Of a DNA stretch of 64,000 nt, positions 41,719 through 51,513 are shown in pieces; position 1 is the first letter of the stretch, and each line of letters opens with the position of its first letter. The position numbers and the translations under genes were made by a program. The notes under the pieces were generated by a model. That model ran no database searches. It had not been told where the DNA came from and saw only the letters and a program-made list of their open reading frames with translations. The DNA lies in the NCBI GenBank assembly GCA_963727835.1, contig CAVSIB010000059.1:1-64000 (forward strand). Reading direction: 5' to 3'. This stretch comes from G026625185 sp963727835. GTDB taxonomy: Bacteria > Desulfobacterota > WTBG01 > JAGOGO01.

Positions 41719-42711
41719 GTGAAAGATTACATCCACAGCATCGGGGAAAAGGTTCTCGGGGGAGAGAAAATAAACTTTACTGAGGCAAAAAAGCTTCTTA
41801 ACACTCCTCAAGCAGACATTGTTTATCTCATCGCCATTGCCCATAACGTTCGCCATCATTTCTTTGGTGATAACGTAGGGCTTTGCACGATAATCAATGC
41901 AAAGTCCGGTCGTTGTTCTGAAGATTGCGCATTCTGTGCCCAATCAACACACTATCAAGGCGAATGCGAAATTTATCCCTTGGTTGAGGTGGAACACATT
42001 ATCCGAGCCGCGCTTGATGCCACATCCAAAGGAATCCAGCGTTTCAGTATCGTAACCAGTGGCCGAGGGTTAGGGAAAAAGGATTTTAAAAAAGTTCTCG
42101 AGTCTGTTAAAGCCATCATCCAGGAAACCCCTTTGCAGGTTGATTGTTCTTTGGGGATTTTGTCACAAGAACAAGCTACCGCTCTCAAAGACGCCGGTGT
42201 TGAGCGTTATCACCACAACTTGGAAACCGCGCCGAGTTTTTTTGATAAAATCTGTACCACTCACTCCATCGCAGAAAAAATTAAAACTCTCAACATAATG
42301 AAGGATGCGGGGTTAAGTCTTTGCTCCGGGGGCATTCTCGGCTTGGGTGAATCTCCGGAACAATGGCTGGAGATGATTTTTGTGCTCCGTGATCTTGGCG
42401 TTGATTCTATTCCCGTAAATATCTTAAATCCCCGCCCGGGAACCCCGCTTGAAAACCTTAAGCCGCCAACTCCGTTAGAGGTATTAAAAATCCTTGCCAT
42501 TATGAGGCTGATTGTGCCACAAACGGAAATCCGTTTAGCAGGGGGCAGAGAAGTTAATCTTCGCGATTTTCAGGCAGCCGCTTATTGGGCGGGAGTTACC
42601 GGCATGATCGTGGGTGGCTATCTCACCACCGGAGGCCGAGCTTTGAAACAAGACCTCCAACTGCTTAAAGACTTGGGGCTTTGTTGGGAAGCAAGAACGC
42701 AGAAACAGTAG
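41719..42711 (+). CDS. bioB: Biotin synthase
   Basis: A 330-residue radical-SAM enzyme that inserts sulfur into dethiobiotin. The radical-SAM cluster motif is CSEDCAFC with C66, C70 and C73. Others are QRFSIVTSGRG, SLGILSQEQA, ERYHHNLETAPSFF and GGILGLGES. GTG start at 41719 with a weak ribosome site. No other bio genes are nearby. Its last codons overlap the DUF72 remnant. Confidence 0.94.
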   Translation: MKDYIHSIGEKVLGGEKINFTEAKKLLNTPQADIVYLIAIAHNVRHHFFGDNVGLCTIINAKSGRCSEDCAFCAQSTHYQGECEIYPLVEVEHIIRAALDATSKGIQRFSIVTSGRGLGKKDFKKVLESVKAIIQETPLQVDCSLGILSQEQATALKDAGVERYHHNLETAPSFFDKICTTHSIAEKIKTLNIMKDAGLSLCSGGILGLGESPEQWLEMIFVLRDLGVDSIPVNILNPRPGTPLENLKPPTPLEVLKILAIMRLIVPQTEIRLAGGREVNLRDFQAAAYWAGVTGMIVGGYLTTGGRALKQDLQLLKDLGLCWEARTQKQ

Positions 42712-43049
42712 GAATAATAAAAATCGGAACCAGTGCCTTTCAGTTTGAAGACTGGAAAGTGTCGGTCTATCCGCCGGATATCACTGAACCAGCAATGTTC
42801 TCTTATTATGAAAAACATCTCGGCTTTGACACCGTTGAGATCAATTTTACTTACTACCACCTGCCTTCTCCCAAAGCAATGGATGGAATGGCAAAAAAGA
42901 CTTCCGACGGATTCGAATTTTCCGTCCGTTCCTATAAGGAAATGACCCATGAGATCTGGGAGGATAAAAAGCGATTACATTTAAATTTTTTCCAAGAAGA
43001 AAAAAGGAGTTATGATGAAGCCTGTCTTTATCGAAGCAATCACCCTTGA
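42681..43049 (+). pseudogene. DUF72 protein, truncated after about 110 residues
   Basis: The N-terminal half is typical of DUF72 (YecE-like) TIM-barrel proteins: IKIGTSAFQFEDWKVSVYPP, then FDTVEINFTYYHLPSPKAMD, FEFSVRSYKEMTH. The family is about 240 residues, but here the frame leaves homology at once and ends in the thymidylate synthase gene. The second half is absent from all frames, so the gene was cut by a deletion or rearrangement. The start is unclear; TTG 42681 lies in the bioB end. Confidence 0.65.
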
Positions 43050-43701
43050 TGATGCCTGGCATCAAGCGGTTTATAACCTTTTTGAACATGGCCGGCGATA
43101 TTCTATCGATCAGGGCAGTTATACAGGCAGTGAGCGCATTGAATTTGACTTTGTGGTTATACGGATAAAAGCTCCGTGGGAAGAGCCCCGGTTACCTAAG
43201 ATCCCCGAACAACTCAACATACCGTCGCCGGTTAGCGAAGATTATGTGGTAGGTTATTTTAATGATTATATCATGGGGGGCAAAAAAGCCGACGGTGAAG
43301 ATTATACCTATGGGGAAAGATTAACCAACGCGCAAAAGCGAGACGGTGGTTTCTTAAATCAAATTGAGGAGGCCATCAAGCGGTACAAAAAAGAAGGGTT
43401 CGGCACGAACCAGATTATCCTTCAAGTCGGACAGCCCTCTGACCTTCTTCTCGATGACCCACCTTGTTTACGTCATATTGATACTAAAGTTCGAGACAAT
43501 ACCCTCCACTTTTTCCCTTACTTTCGTTCCTGGGACCTATGGGGAGGGTTTCCGGCTAATTTAGCCGCCCTCCAGCTTTTGAAGGAATATATGGCTTCGG
43601 AAATCGGAGTCCATGACGGTGAAATCGTAGCCAGCTCAAAAGGGTTACATATTTATAGACACGTTGAAGAACTGGCAAAGTTGAGATTTGGAAAATCATA
43701 A
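43015..43701 (+). CDS. Thymidylate synthase, methanogen/archaeal-type
   Basis: A 228-residue protein that would methylate dUMP to dTMP. The active-site Cys is in DDPPCLRHIDTKV, followed by HFFPYFRSWDLWGGFPANLA with the substrate-binding Arg, Asp and Asn, and GEIVASSKGLHIYRHVEEL. The compact size and the DLWGGFPANL core match the archaeal-type (TYMS, methanogen) branch rather than bacterial ThyA of about 264 residues. AAGGAG is five bases before ATG 43015, favouring it over ATG 43012. It starts inside the truncated DUF72 frame. Confidence 0.8.
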   Translation: MKPVFIEAITLDDAWHQAVYNLFEHGRRYSIDQGSYTGSERIEFDFVVIRIKAPWEEPRLPKIPEQLNIPSPVSEDYVVGYFNDYIMGGKKADGEDYTYGERLTNAQKRDGGFLNQIEEAIKRYKKEGFGTNQIILQVGQPSDLLLDDPPCLRHIDTKVRDNTLHFFPYFRSWDLWGGFPANLAALQLLKEYMASEIGVHDGEIVASSKGLHIYRHVEELAKLRFGKS

Positions 43702-43730
43702 TTTTTTTAAAAAAGGCAAGAAAAAAAGCC

Positions 43731-44520
43731 ATGGAACAAGAAATGGATTTTTTTGAAAAAGAACCCTTTTTCACTTCCCTGGGAGATAAAAACCTCAGGG
43801 CCTTGTTAGAAAAACTTCCATTCCCTCTTTTTGTGGTTGGTCCGGAGGAAAAAATTCTTTACCTTAATGCAATTGCTGAAAAAATTTACCAGTGTAGATT
43901 TTCCGCTGTTGTTAACCAGCCACTTTCAAAGGTTTTATTTCTCATTGATCCCACGATTATTTCGAAAGCCCTCGCTAATATTTTTAGGGGTCGAAAAATT
44001 ACTATTGAGGAATGGGAAGAAGAACAATACTGCGAAGGAAGAATTTTTTGGCGCCAAGGTTATTTTATTCCCTTATTTAACCAACACGGTGAGGTAACGT
44101 ATGGAGTGGTTTCTATTATTGACACAACGGAATGGATGAGAACCGAAAAAAAATTGAAGAAAGGCTTAGAGGAGTTTCAATTGTTTTTTGAAAAATCTCC
44201 TGACCCTATCCTCATTTTAAAAGCAGACCAGATCAGGGGAGCTAATCATGCGTGGGAAAAAATGATGGGGGGGACAAAAGGAAGAATTTTTTGGCAAAAG
44301 CATCTGGGAAATCTCCCCTGAATTCCAAGAAGGAGGGAGTCCTTCCCGGAAAATTGCCGAAGAAAAAATATCAGCAGCATTAGCGGGTAGTTCGCAACTA
44401 TTTACATGGCACTTCCTTGCCAAAAATGGATCACTAATAAAAACCGAAGTAAATCTTACCGCAATATCTTCTCCGGAAATGCCTTCACTCATACAAGCGA
44501 TAGTCAGGGAAAATATATAG
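43731..44520 (+). pseudogene. Protein with two PAS domains, one frameshift
   Basis: A sensory protein without a visible output domain. PAS 1 covers about residues 20-130 (LPFPLFVVGPEEKILYLNAI). PAS 2 begins FQLFFEKSPDPILILKADQI and is split at a run of seven G (44267-44273). With six G it reads AWEKMMGGQKEEFFGKSIWE and continues to NGSLIKTEVNLTAISSPEMP and TAG at 44518. The corrected length is about 263 residues. Ligand unknown; it may signal through protein-protein contact. It sits upstream of dnaA on the same strand but is separated by a 415-base gap. Confidence 0.7.
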
Positions 44521-44935
44521 GATGGCACCATAACGGTGTTCTTCAAAAAAAAAAATGGAATTAAAAGAAAAAAGAAGGAAAAAGTAGATTTTTGAAGCTT
44601 TCTCATTTTCCTTGGTCTCCCTAAAGTCTGTTGAAAATGTGACTAACCAATGAAAAGGTAGCTCTTTTTTTAGACATCGTTTTTCTCCTTTCTCTGTATA
44701 GCACTCCACCGTATCTCTCATTAATAGTTATTGGCTTTTCGATAGTTATCAATTGTGCAATTCTTTGCTTTTCAAACGCGAAAATCTCTCGGAAATTAAC
44801 TTTGACAGGAGTTTGCTTTTGACTAATATTCAGAAAGTATTTTGTGCAGGAGGAAGAAAGATCGTGAGGAAGGATCATAAGGTTAAAAATAGTTAAAATA
44901 CTTTTTTAGCCTAACCCAAGGAGGAGAGAAGGGGA
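44521..44935. other. Gap upstream of dnaA
   Basis: No normal gene. On the minus strand AAAGGAG seven bases before an ATG (about 44675) opens a short 18-codon ORF (SKKRATFSLVSHIFNRL), which could be a leader or chance. I looked for DnaA boxes (TTATNCACA) and found none convincing, so I do not call an origin. Confidence 0.35.
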
Positions 44936-46288
44936 ATGGAGATTCAAGTATGGAACCTTTTCAATGAAGCATTGAAAAAAAGAGTCGGCATTGCTTCATT
45001 CAATCGTTGGTTATCCCAGCTCAAGCCAGTAGAATACCACGCAAATAAATTAGTCTTGGTTTGTCCGAATAAATTTGTCCTCGATTGGGTCAAACTAAAT
45101 TATCATAAAGATCTCATGAGCGCCTTCCACCAGGTAACAGGTGAAGAAGTGTTGGTGGATTTTATTTCCCACTCTGACAATAATGGAAATGGGTATGGAA
45201 ACAATAAAGAGATTCCCTCCCCTTCGCAGTTAGCACTCCCTGGTACCGAACGCTATCTTACTGGACTTCCTTTTATCAATCGGGAGTATACATTCCAAAA
45301 CTTTATTGTAGGACCAGGCAACCAGCTTGCTTATGCTTCTGCCTTAGCCGTCACTGATGGAGAACCCCGACTCTATAATCCCCTTTTCTTTTATTCCCCG
45401 GAAGGTTTGGGAAAGACCCACCTTTCCAGTGCGGTGGGACAAAAAATTTATTCCACTCATCCGGAGGTAAAGGTTTTTTACACAACGGCCGAATGGTTTA
45501 CCCACGAGATGATTCAGGCGCTTCGTAAAAATACTATCCTGGAGTTCAAAGAAAAATATCGAAAGTACTGTGATGTGTTAGTCATCGAAGATATCCAGTT
45601 TTTACAAAAAAAGGAAAAAACCCAAGAAGAAATCTTTTATACCCTCGATACCTTGATCCAAATGGGAAAACAAGTGGTTTTGACTGCTAATTCCAATCCC
45701 CGAGAAATTAGCGACCTCAAGACAAACCTAAAATCCAGAATGGGAAGCGGTCTCGTGGTAGATATTAAACCACCGGATTATGAGACCAAAAGGAAAATAA
45801 TCGCTCAAAAGTGCGCGGAAGAAAATGTAACGATCACCGAAGATGTGGCTGATTTTATCGCTCAGACTATAAAAAGCAACATCCGGGATATAAAAAGCGC
45901 CCTCATCCAACTTATTGCAAGCTCTTCTCTCCTAGGAAGATCAATAGATCTGGATTTAGCGAAGGAAACGCTCAAGAGTTTTATCCAAAATAAGTTAGTT
46001 GATATTATGGATATTCAAAAATTTATTTCCCGACAATTTAAAGTTTCGCCTGAACAACTTAAGGCTAAGTCTCGTTCACGGACAATAAATTATCCCCGGC
46101 AAATCGCCTATTATTTCTGCCGCAAATACACTGACAGCACCTTGTCAACCATTGGGAGTTTCTTCAACCGGAATCACTCCTCAGTCATTCGGGCCCTCAA
46201 TCAATTTGAAATATCCCTTCGCACCAACCGGGGGGTAAAAGACGCGGTTAATTTACTCACCCAGCAATTTGAAAAAATATATTTCTAA
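44936..46288 (+). CDS. dnaA: DnaA-family replication initiator, divergent
   Basis: A 450-residue AAA+ protein. Domain I is residues 1-80 (VWNLFNEALKKRVGIASFNR). Domain III begins at YTFQNFIVGPGNQLAYASAL, with Walker A in SPEGLGKTHLS and Walker B in VLVIEDIQFL (canonical IDDIQFL). The sensor/Arg-finger segment reads TNLKSRMGSGL instead of RL.SRF..GL. Domain IV ends in IGSFFNRNHSSVIRAL, where DnaA normally has FGGRDHTTV..A. The box-recognising Asp and Thr-Thr are replaced. It could be the main DnaA of an unusual lineage or a paralog. dnaN is not next to it. GGAGGAG precedes the ATG. Confidence 0.85.
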   Translation: MEIQVWNLFNEALKKRVGIASFNRWLSQLKPVEYHANKLVLVCPNKFVLDWVKLNYHKDLMSAFHQVTGEEVLVDFISHSDNNGNGYGNNKEIPSPSQLALPGTERYLTGLPFINREYTFQNFIVGPGNQLAYASALAVTDGEPRLYNPLFFYSPEGLGKTHLSSAVGQKIYSTHPEVKVFYTTAEWFTHEMIQALRKNTILEFKEKYRKYCDVLVIEDIQFLQKKEKTQEEIFYTLDTLIQMGKQVVLTANSNPREISDLKTNLKSRMGSGLVVDIKPPDYETKRKIIAQKCAEENVTITEDVADFIAQTIKSNIRDIKSALIQLIASSSLLGRSIDLDLAKETLKSFIQNKLVDIMDIQKFISRQFKVSPEQLKAKSRSRTINYPRQIAYYFCRKYTDSTLSTIGSFFNRNHSSVIRALNQFEISLRTNRGVKDAVNLLTQQFEKIYF

Positions 46289-46384
46289 TTTTTTAATTCA
46301 GACGTCGTGAACAAAAAAAATTGTTCTTCTTATTGATTTCTCTTTTTTTTCTGCCAAAAAAACAGATCACTTATTTTAAACGAA

Positions 46385-47725
46385 CTATTCCTTCCCCTGA
46401 TTGGTTTTAAGCTTTCTCCAGGTATCGAGCCGTTCTTTAATTTCTTTTTCTTGCCCTCGGTCAGTCGGACGATAATAAATATGGCCGCGCAATTTCTCAG
46501 GAAGATGGTTCTGGTTTACAATTGCTTCGGAAAAGTTGTGAGCGTACTTGTATTCTTTTCCGTATCCTAAGTCTTTCATAAGTTTTGTGGGGGCGTTCCT
46601 GATGTGGAGAGGAACCGGAAGCGCACCTTCCTTCCGCACATCCTCCTGAGCCTTTCCATACGCGGTATAAAGGGCATTGCTCTTTGGCGCACACGCCAGA
46701 TAAATAGCAACCTGCACGAGCGCCAGTTCGCCTTCCGGAGAACCCACAAATTGAAAAGTCTGAAAACCGGAAACTGCCACCTGAAGCGCCTGGGGGTCAG
46801 CATTGCCGATATCCTCGGAAGCAAACCTCACCATCCTCCGGGCAATATAGAGAGGCTCTTCGCCTGCCTCTAGCATCCGCACCAGCCAATACAAAGCGCC
46901 ATCCGGATCGCTATCTCTCAGGCTTTTGTGAAGAGCGGAAATAAGGTTGTAATGTTCTTCTCCCGATTTATCATAAAGGAGGGCTTTTTTCTGCATCGCC
47001 TCCTGAACCTGGGACACAGAAATTATGCGAATGTTTTTTTCATCGGGCGGGATACTAAAAACCGCAAACTCGATGGTGTTTAAGGCAGTCCGCCCATCCC
47101 CATCGGAAAAATGAGCGATGTACTCCAAGGCCTCCGGGCTTATTTCCAGGTGGTACTCCCCTAAACCTTTTTCTTTATCGTTCAACGCTCGCTTAAGAAT
47201 GGTTATTATTTCCTCTTCACCTAAGGGATTGAGCACAAATACCTTGGTTCGGGAAAGAAGCGGAGAAATCACTTCAAAGGAAGGATTTTCGGTTGTCGCG
47301 CCAATTAAAATTATGGTGCCCGCCTCAATATGAGGAAGGAAAGCGTCCTGCTGGGCTTTGTTGAACCGATGGATTTCATCAACAAACAGAATGGTCTTTT
47401 TCTTATTATAACTCCATTGGCGGCGTGCTTCATTAATCACCTCTTTGATCTCTTTCACCCCTGAGGTAACCGCGCTGAAAGCGACAAAATATTCTCCGGT
47501 GAGCTGAGTAATGAGGTGAGCCAAGGTGGTTTTGCCTGATCCGGGAGGCCCCCACAAGATCATGGAAGGGATCTGCTTCGCCAGGATAGCCTGCCGTAAA
47601 ATCCGGCCTTCTCCCAGAAGATGCTCCTGACCCACAAATTCATCCAAAGTCCGAGGCCGCATCCGGTCCGCTAAAGGCGCGGATATTTTTTTTTCAGCCT
47701 GAGGATGAGGGGAAAAAAGATCCAT
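46385..47725 (-). CDS. rarA: Replication-associated recombination protein A
   Basis: A 446-residue AAA+ ATPase (MgsA/RarA) that works at stalled forks. It opens MRPRTLDEFVGQEHLLGEGR. Walker A is in ILWGPPGSGKTTLAHLI, Walker B in ILFVDEIHRFNKAQQDAFLP, and sensor 1 in LIGATTENPSFEV. The C-terminal tetramerisation region has ALYWLVRMLEAGEEPLYIAR and NAPTKLMKDLGYG. ATG 47725 is chosen over a TTG four codons upstream. Convergent with dnaA. Confidence 0.95.
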   Translation of the reverse strand: MDLFSPHPQAEKKISAPLADRMRPRTLDEFVGQEHLLGEGRILRQAILAKQIPSMILWGPPGSGKTTLAHLITQLTGEYFVAFSAVTSGVKEIKEVINEARRQWSYNKKKTILFVDEIHRFNKAQQDAFLPHIEAGTIILIGATTENPSFEVISPLLSRTKVFVLNPLGEEEIITILKRALNDKEKGLGEYHLEISPEALEYIAHFSDGDGRTALNTIEFAVFSIPPDEKNIRIISVSQVQEAMQKKALLYDKSGEEHYNLISALHKSLRDSDPDGALYWLVRMLEAGEEPLYIARRMVRFASEDIGNADPQALQVAVSGFQTFQFVGSPEGELALVQVAIYLACAPKSNALYTAYGKAQEDVRKEGALPVPLHIRNAPTKLMKDLGYGKEYKYAHNFSEAIVNQNHLPEKLRGHIYYRPTDRGQEKEIKERLDTWRKLKTNQGKE

Positions 47726-47737
47726 AGAGACGTCCAA

Positions 47738-48037
47738 AAAAGATGGGTAAAGTTACTTTCATAATATTCTTGGGGTGCTTCATTGTCAAGGAACTATCTT
47801 ATTTCTGAGTAGTTTCTTGACAGTATCAAAAACCAATAACAACCCTGCGGGACTTCGCAAATTTTATCACAAGCATACCGCTGCTTTCCTTTCCAGCAGA
47901 CTTTTCAAAAAAATTTATTTAAAATCATGTTACACAACAATACCTTTGTTATCCAAGCGTTTATCCGTCGCAGTTGACAATCCTTCTCAATTTGAATAGG
48001 ATTACCTTCTCGTGATGTTAAAGTTTATGAATTTTTT
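47738..48037. other. Divergent intergenic region between rarA and iorA
   Basis: About 300 bases with no gene. It holds a good candidate promoter for iorA at its right end. A second TTGACA near 47817 has no matching -10. Confidence 0.5.
47974..48002 (+). promoter_or_regulatory. Candidate promoter of iorA
   Basis: TTGACA at 47974-47979, a 17-base spacer and TAGGAT at 47997-48002. The gene begins at 48038, so the leader would be about 30 bases. Confidence 0.6.
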
Positions 48038-49838
48038 ATGAATAAAAAAATGAGAAAACTACTCTCAGGAAATGAAGCCATCGCCCGGGGTGCGTATGAG
48101 GCTGGAGTAATGGTTGCCACGGGTTATCCGGGAACCCCGAGCACTGAAATTCTCGAAACCCTTCTTTCTTATCCCACGATCAAGGTTGAATGGACTCCGA
48201 ATGAAAAAGTGGCCCTCGAGGTGGGAAGCGGAGCGTCCCTAGCCGGAGCCCGGGCGTTGGTGGCCATGAAACATGTGGGTGTTAATGTGGCCGCTGATCC
48301 CCTCATGACCCTCCCCTACATCGGAGTAAAAGGGGGATTGGTACTGGTTTCTGCGGATGACCCGTCACTGCATAGCTCACAGAACGAACAAGATAACCGG
48401 CATTATGCCGCATTTGCTAAAGTGCCCATGCTGGAACCGAGTGACAGCCAGGAGGCGAAGAATTTTGTTGCCATCGCCTTTGCCGTGAGTGAAAAGTTCG
48501 ACACCATCGTTTTGTTCCGCACCACCACCCGAGTCTCTCACTCAGTCTCCATCGTTGAATTAGCACATCCCCGAAAACCAAAGATCCCCGCCGGTCTCAT
48601 CAAAGACCCCCTCAAGTATGTGATGGTTCCCGCAAACGCCCGCAAACGGCACCTTATTGTGGAAGAAAGGATAGAAAAACTGAAAGTCTTTGCGGAAGAT
48701 TTTCCAGAAAACCGGATCGAATGGGGGGGAAAGAGTCTTGGCATCATTACCAGCGGTATCAGCTTTCAGCATGCCAAAGAAGTTTTTCCGCAAGCATCCT
48801 TTTTAAAACTGGGAATGACGTATCCGCTTCCAGAAAAAATGATTAAAAGGTTTGCCCATAACGTGAAAGAAGTCTTGGTCGTCGAAGAGCTTGATCCTTT
48901 TCTCGAAGAACGGGTGATCCTTCTGGGAATAAAAGTGAAGGGAAAGTCCCTCCTGCCTCGATGGGGTGAGCTTGATCCTGATCGGATAGAAGAAGGTATT
49001 AAAACCAAACACCTTAAAACTGCCGGACCAAGGGAATCCATTCCTTCCCGTCCCCCGAATCTTTGCCCAGGGTGTCCTCATCGGGGGGTCTTCTATGCCC
49101 TCAATAAATTAAAAGTCTTTGTAACCGGAGATATTGGCTGTTATACCTTGGCCTTTATGCCCCCTCTCAATGCGATTGATACCACGCTGTGCATGGGCGC
49201 AGGCATAGGGCAAGCCCATGGCATTGAAAAGGCAATGGGCGATAATGCTCTGGGGAAAGTTGTGGCGGTCATTGGTGACTCTACCTTTCTTCATTCAGGA
49301 ATAACCGGCCTTCTCAACATGAGTTATAACCAAGGAAGATCAACCGTTATCATCCTCGATAACCGCTATACGGCCATGACCGGCGGGCAGGAGCACCCGG
49401 GGACCGGATTTACTATCAGGGGAGACGAAACCTTTCGGGTTGATTATGGCGAGTTAGGGAAAGCGACTTGGCGCCCGTAATATCCGCACCGTAAACCCGT
49501 ATCATGTTGCCGAGACACTAACCACAATCAAAGAAGAGGTAAACCGCCCTGAGCTTTCGATCGTGATTTCAGAAGCCCCCTGTATTTTCAACCGTCGAGA
49601 ATTCACCCCGTTTCCAACACGCTTTCATGTTATGGAAGAAGCATGTATCGGCTGTCAAACGTGCATTCATTTGGGCTGTCCCGCGCTTGGGTGGGTGAAA
49701 AATATTCCCCACGACACGGGAGATGAAAAGGAAAAAAAGAAAGGCCGGGCCATGATTGACCCTTTGCTCTGCATTGGGTGCGGTGTTTGCCAACAGGTGT
49801 GTAAAACAAAGGCAATTAAGGAAGTCGGACGTGAATAA
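48038..49838 (+). pseudogene. iorA: Indolepyruvate:ferredoxin oxidoreductase alpha subunit (one frameshift)
   Basis: IorA oxidatively decarboxylates aryl pyruvates to acyl-CoA, reducing ferredoxin. The first frame has the pyrimidine domain (LLSGNEAIARGAYEAGVMVA, GYPGTPSTEI) and the TPP domain (NLCPGCPHRG, TGDIGCYTLAFMPPLNAIDT, CMGAGIGQAHGIEKAMGD). It breaks near 49465-49476 (GELGKAT). The other frame continues ARNIRTVNPYHVAETL. It ends with two [4Fe-4S] motifs, CIGCQTCIHLGCP and CIGCGVCQQVCK. The corrected length is about 600 residues, normal for IorA. The beta subunit iorB is not adjacent. It overlaps the radical-SAM gene by eight bases. Confidence 0.88.
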
Positions 49839-50838
49839 GAATACCAAGGACAGAGAACACACTTTCGAACCAGGATACAAGAAACTTTTACACTCGGGCG
49901 AACTTTCTCTTCGGATCACTCACGCGTATGAGCTCCTCTCCTGCTGCACCTTGTGTCCCCGTCACTGCAAAGCTAACCGCCTGCAAGGTGAAAAGGGTTT
50001 CTGCGGAGGCGGAAACACTCTGGAGATTGCTCATTACGGCCCTCACTTTGGAGAAGAACCGCCCTTAACCGGAGAAAAGGGCGCGGGTACCATTTTTTTT
50101 ACCCACTGCAACCTTAAATGCTCCTTCTGCCAAAACCATCACCTCAGTCACGAAGGAGTCGGGTACCCCATCAGCGAAGAAAAGCTCGGAGAAATCATGC
50201 TTCATCTCCAGGCGCTCGGCTGCCACAACATTGATTTAGTAACCCCTTCGCATTTTCTCCCTTTTGTCCTGAAGGCACTATCCCTAGCCGCTACGCAGGG
50301 ACTTCGGATTCCGCTGGTGTATAACTCCAGCGGATATGAATCTCCGGAAACGCTGAAACTCCTTGAGGGGATCATAGACATTTATCTGCCGGATTGGAAG
50401 TATGCTGAGGAAAGCGTAGGGAAACTATATTCTAACGCGCCTGATTATCCTTCGGTCTGCCAGGCAGCAGTAAAAGAAATGTATCGCCAGGTGGGAGATG
50501 TGACTGTCGATGACAATGAGATCGCTCTGCGGGGTTTGATTATCAGACACTTGGTACTGCCTCACCACCTTACCAACAGTGAAAAGGTCCTCGCGCTTAT
50601 ACGCGCGGCCTTTCCCCGTTCAATTCGCGTAAGCCTTATGTCTCAATACGCTCCCCGGTTTCGCGCGCACGACCACTCCCTGATCAACCGACCCCTTAAT
50701 CGAGAAGAATACCAGGAAATAAAAAAGGCAATGGAAAGATTGGAGTTCGAGGAATACTGGATCCAGGAGCTGGAAAGTCAGGAAGTGTTTTTCCCTGATT
50801 TTAAAATCACGAACCCCTTTTCTGTTCCCAAGGTTTAA
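49831..50838 (+). CDS. Radical SAM protein, PflA-like (AmmeMemoRadiSam-type)
   Basis: A 335-residue radical-SAM enzyme. The N-terminal motif CCTLCPRHCKANRLQGEKGF is typical of the PflX/YgiQ-neighbour group of pyruvate formate-lyase activase-like proteins. The SAM cluster motif is CNLKCSFCQNHHLS (CX3CX2C). Then LYNSSGYESPETLKLLEGII and YLPDWKYAEE follow. GTG 49831 is chosen, overlapping the iorA stop; the longer frame is the iorA tail out of frame. Such proteins may activate a glycyl-radical enzyme or modify a protein; the target is unknown. Confidence 0.82.
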   Translation: MNKNTKDREHTFEPGYKKLLHSGELSLRITHAYELLSCCTLCPRHCKANRLQGEKGFCGGGNTLEIAHYGPHFGEEPPLTGEKGAGTIFFTHCNLKCSFCQNHHLSHEGVGYPISEEKLGEIMLHLQALGCHNIDLVTPSHFLPFVLKALSLAATQGLRIPLVYNSSGYESPETLKLLEGIIDIYLPDWKYAEESVGKLYSNAPDYPSVCQAAVKEMYRQVGDVTVDDNEIALRGLIIRHLVLPHHLTNSEKVLALIRAAFPRSIRVSLMSQYAPRFRAHDHSLINRPLNREEYQEIKKAMERLEFEEYWIQELESQEVFFPDFKITNPFSVPKV

Positions 50839-50884
50839 AGACCCCCGCTGCCTTAATACCTTTAATCGATCAAAATCAACCCGG

Positions 50885-51513
50885 TCAGCAAAGGGCGTAT
50901 ACCCCTTGGGAAAATCCTGCGGATACGCGCAGTGGCCTTGCATATAATGGTTCCAGCCCAGGCTTGTTCGCGAGTTTAATAAAGTCAACGCAAAAGGTCT
51001 GTTCCACCCTCGGTTTAGCGATTGTGGGGAAACGGCAGACCCCGGCTTTGATTTCCATGCAATGATCAAATTCCTCACAAAGACTCATGAGACAAGGGCC
51101 AAAGTGGCAGTTGATCGCGTAGTAGTGACCATCATAAAAAGCAGCACCCTCCACCGCGTCACCCATGCCGTAACAATACCGCTGAAAAGAACCCAACCGA
51201 TGACGCCCTTCCTTCGTTCGATAGTTGTTTAAAGAATCCGGGCCTGATATATATTTTCACCCCTCATGCGGAATGTCGACCCGATACACCAGTGCCCAGG
51301 TATAGGCACGCAAAAATTCTTTTGCTTTCTGGAAATCTCCGCTGCAGTGCCGAGGGCAGCTTCCACTCAATCCGTAGCCAGGGCCACTTGGGAGAAGAGC
51401 ACTTTAAAAGAACACGGGGGTCTTGAGGAATAGCGCGTGCCCTGACAATCCGAGGCATCATCAGCGCCTCGTGCTTTGATAAGATCAACATATTTTTGGA
51501 GATGAGTTTTCAT
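50885..51513 (-). pseudogene. DUF2284 metal-binding protein, multiply frameshifted
   Basis: Pieces of one family are scattered over three frames. They are KTHLQKYVDLIKARGADDA at the start, MPRIVRARAIPQDPRVLLKC next, then PGYGLSGSCPRHCSGDFQKA with FLRAYTWALVYRVD, and finally GHYYAINCHFGPCLMSLCEE with CRFPTIAKPRVEQTF. This order and the cysteine pattern match DUF2284 (putative metal-binding, about 200 residues). At least three slips are needed, with some core residues lost, so this is probably a true pseudogene. Ends are approximate. Confidence 0.6.

Noticed and set aside
44521..44935. Chromosomal origin next to dnaA
   Set aside because: No convincing TTATNCACA boxes or AT-rich 13-mers in a row were found, and dnaN does not follow. 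An origin cannot be supported.
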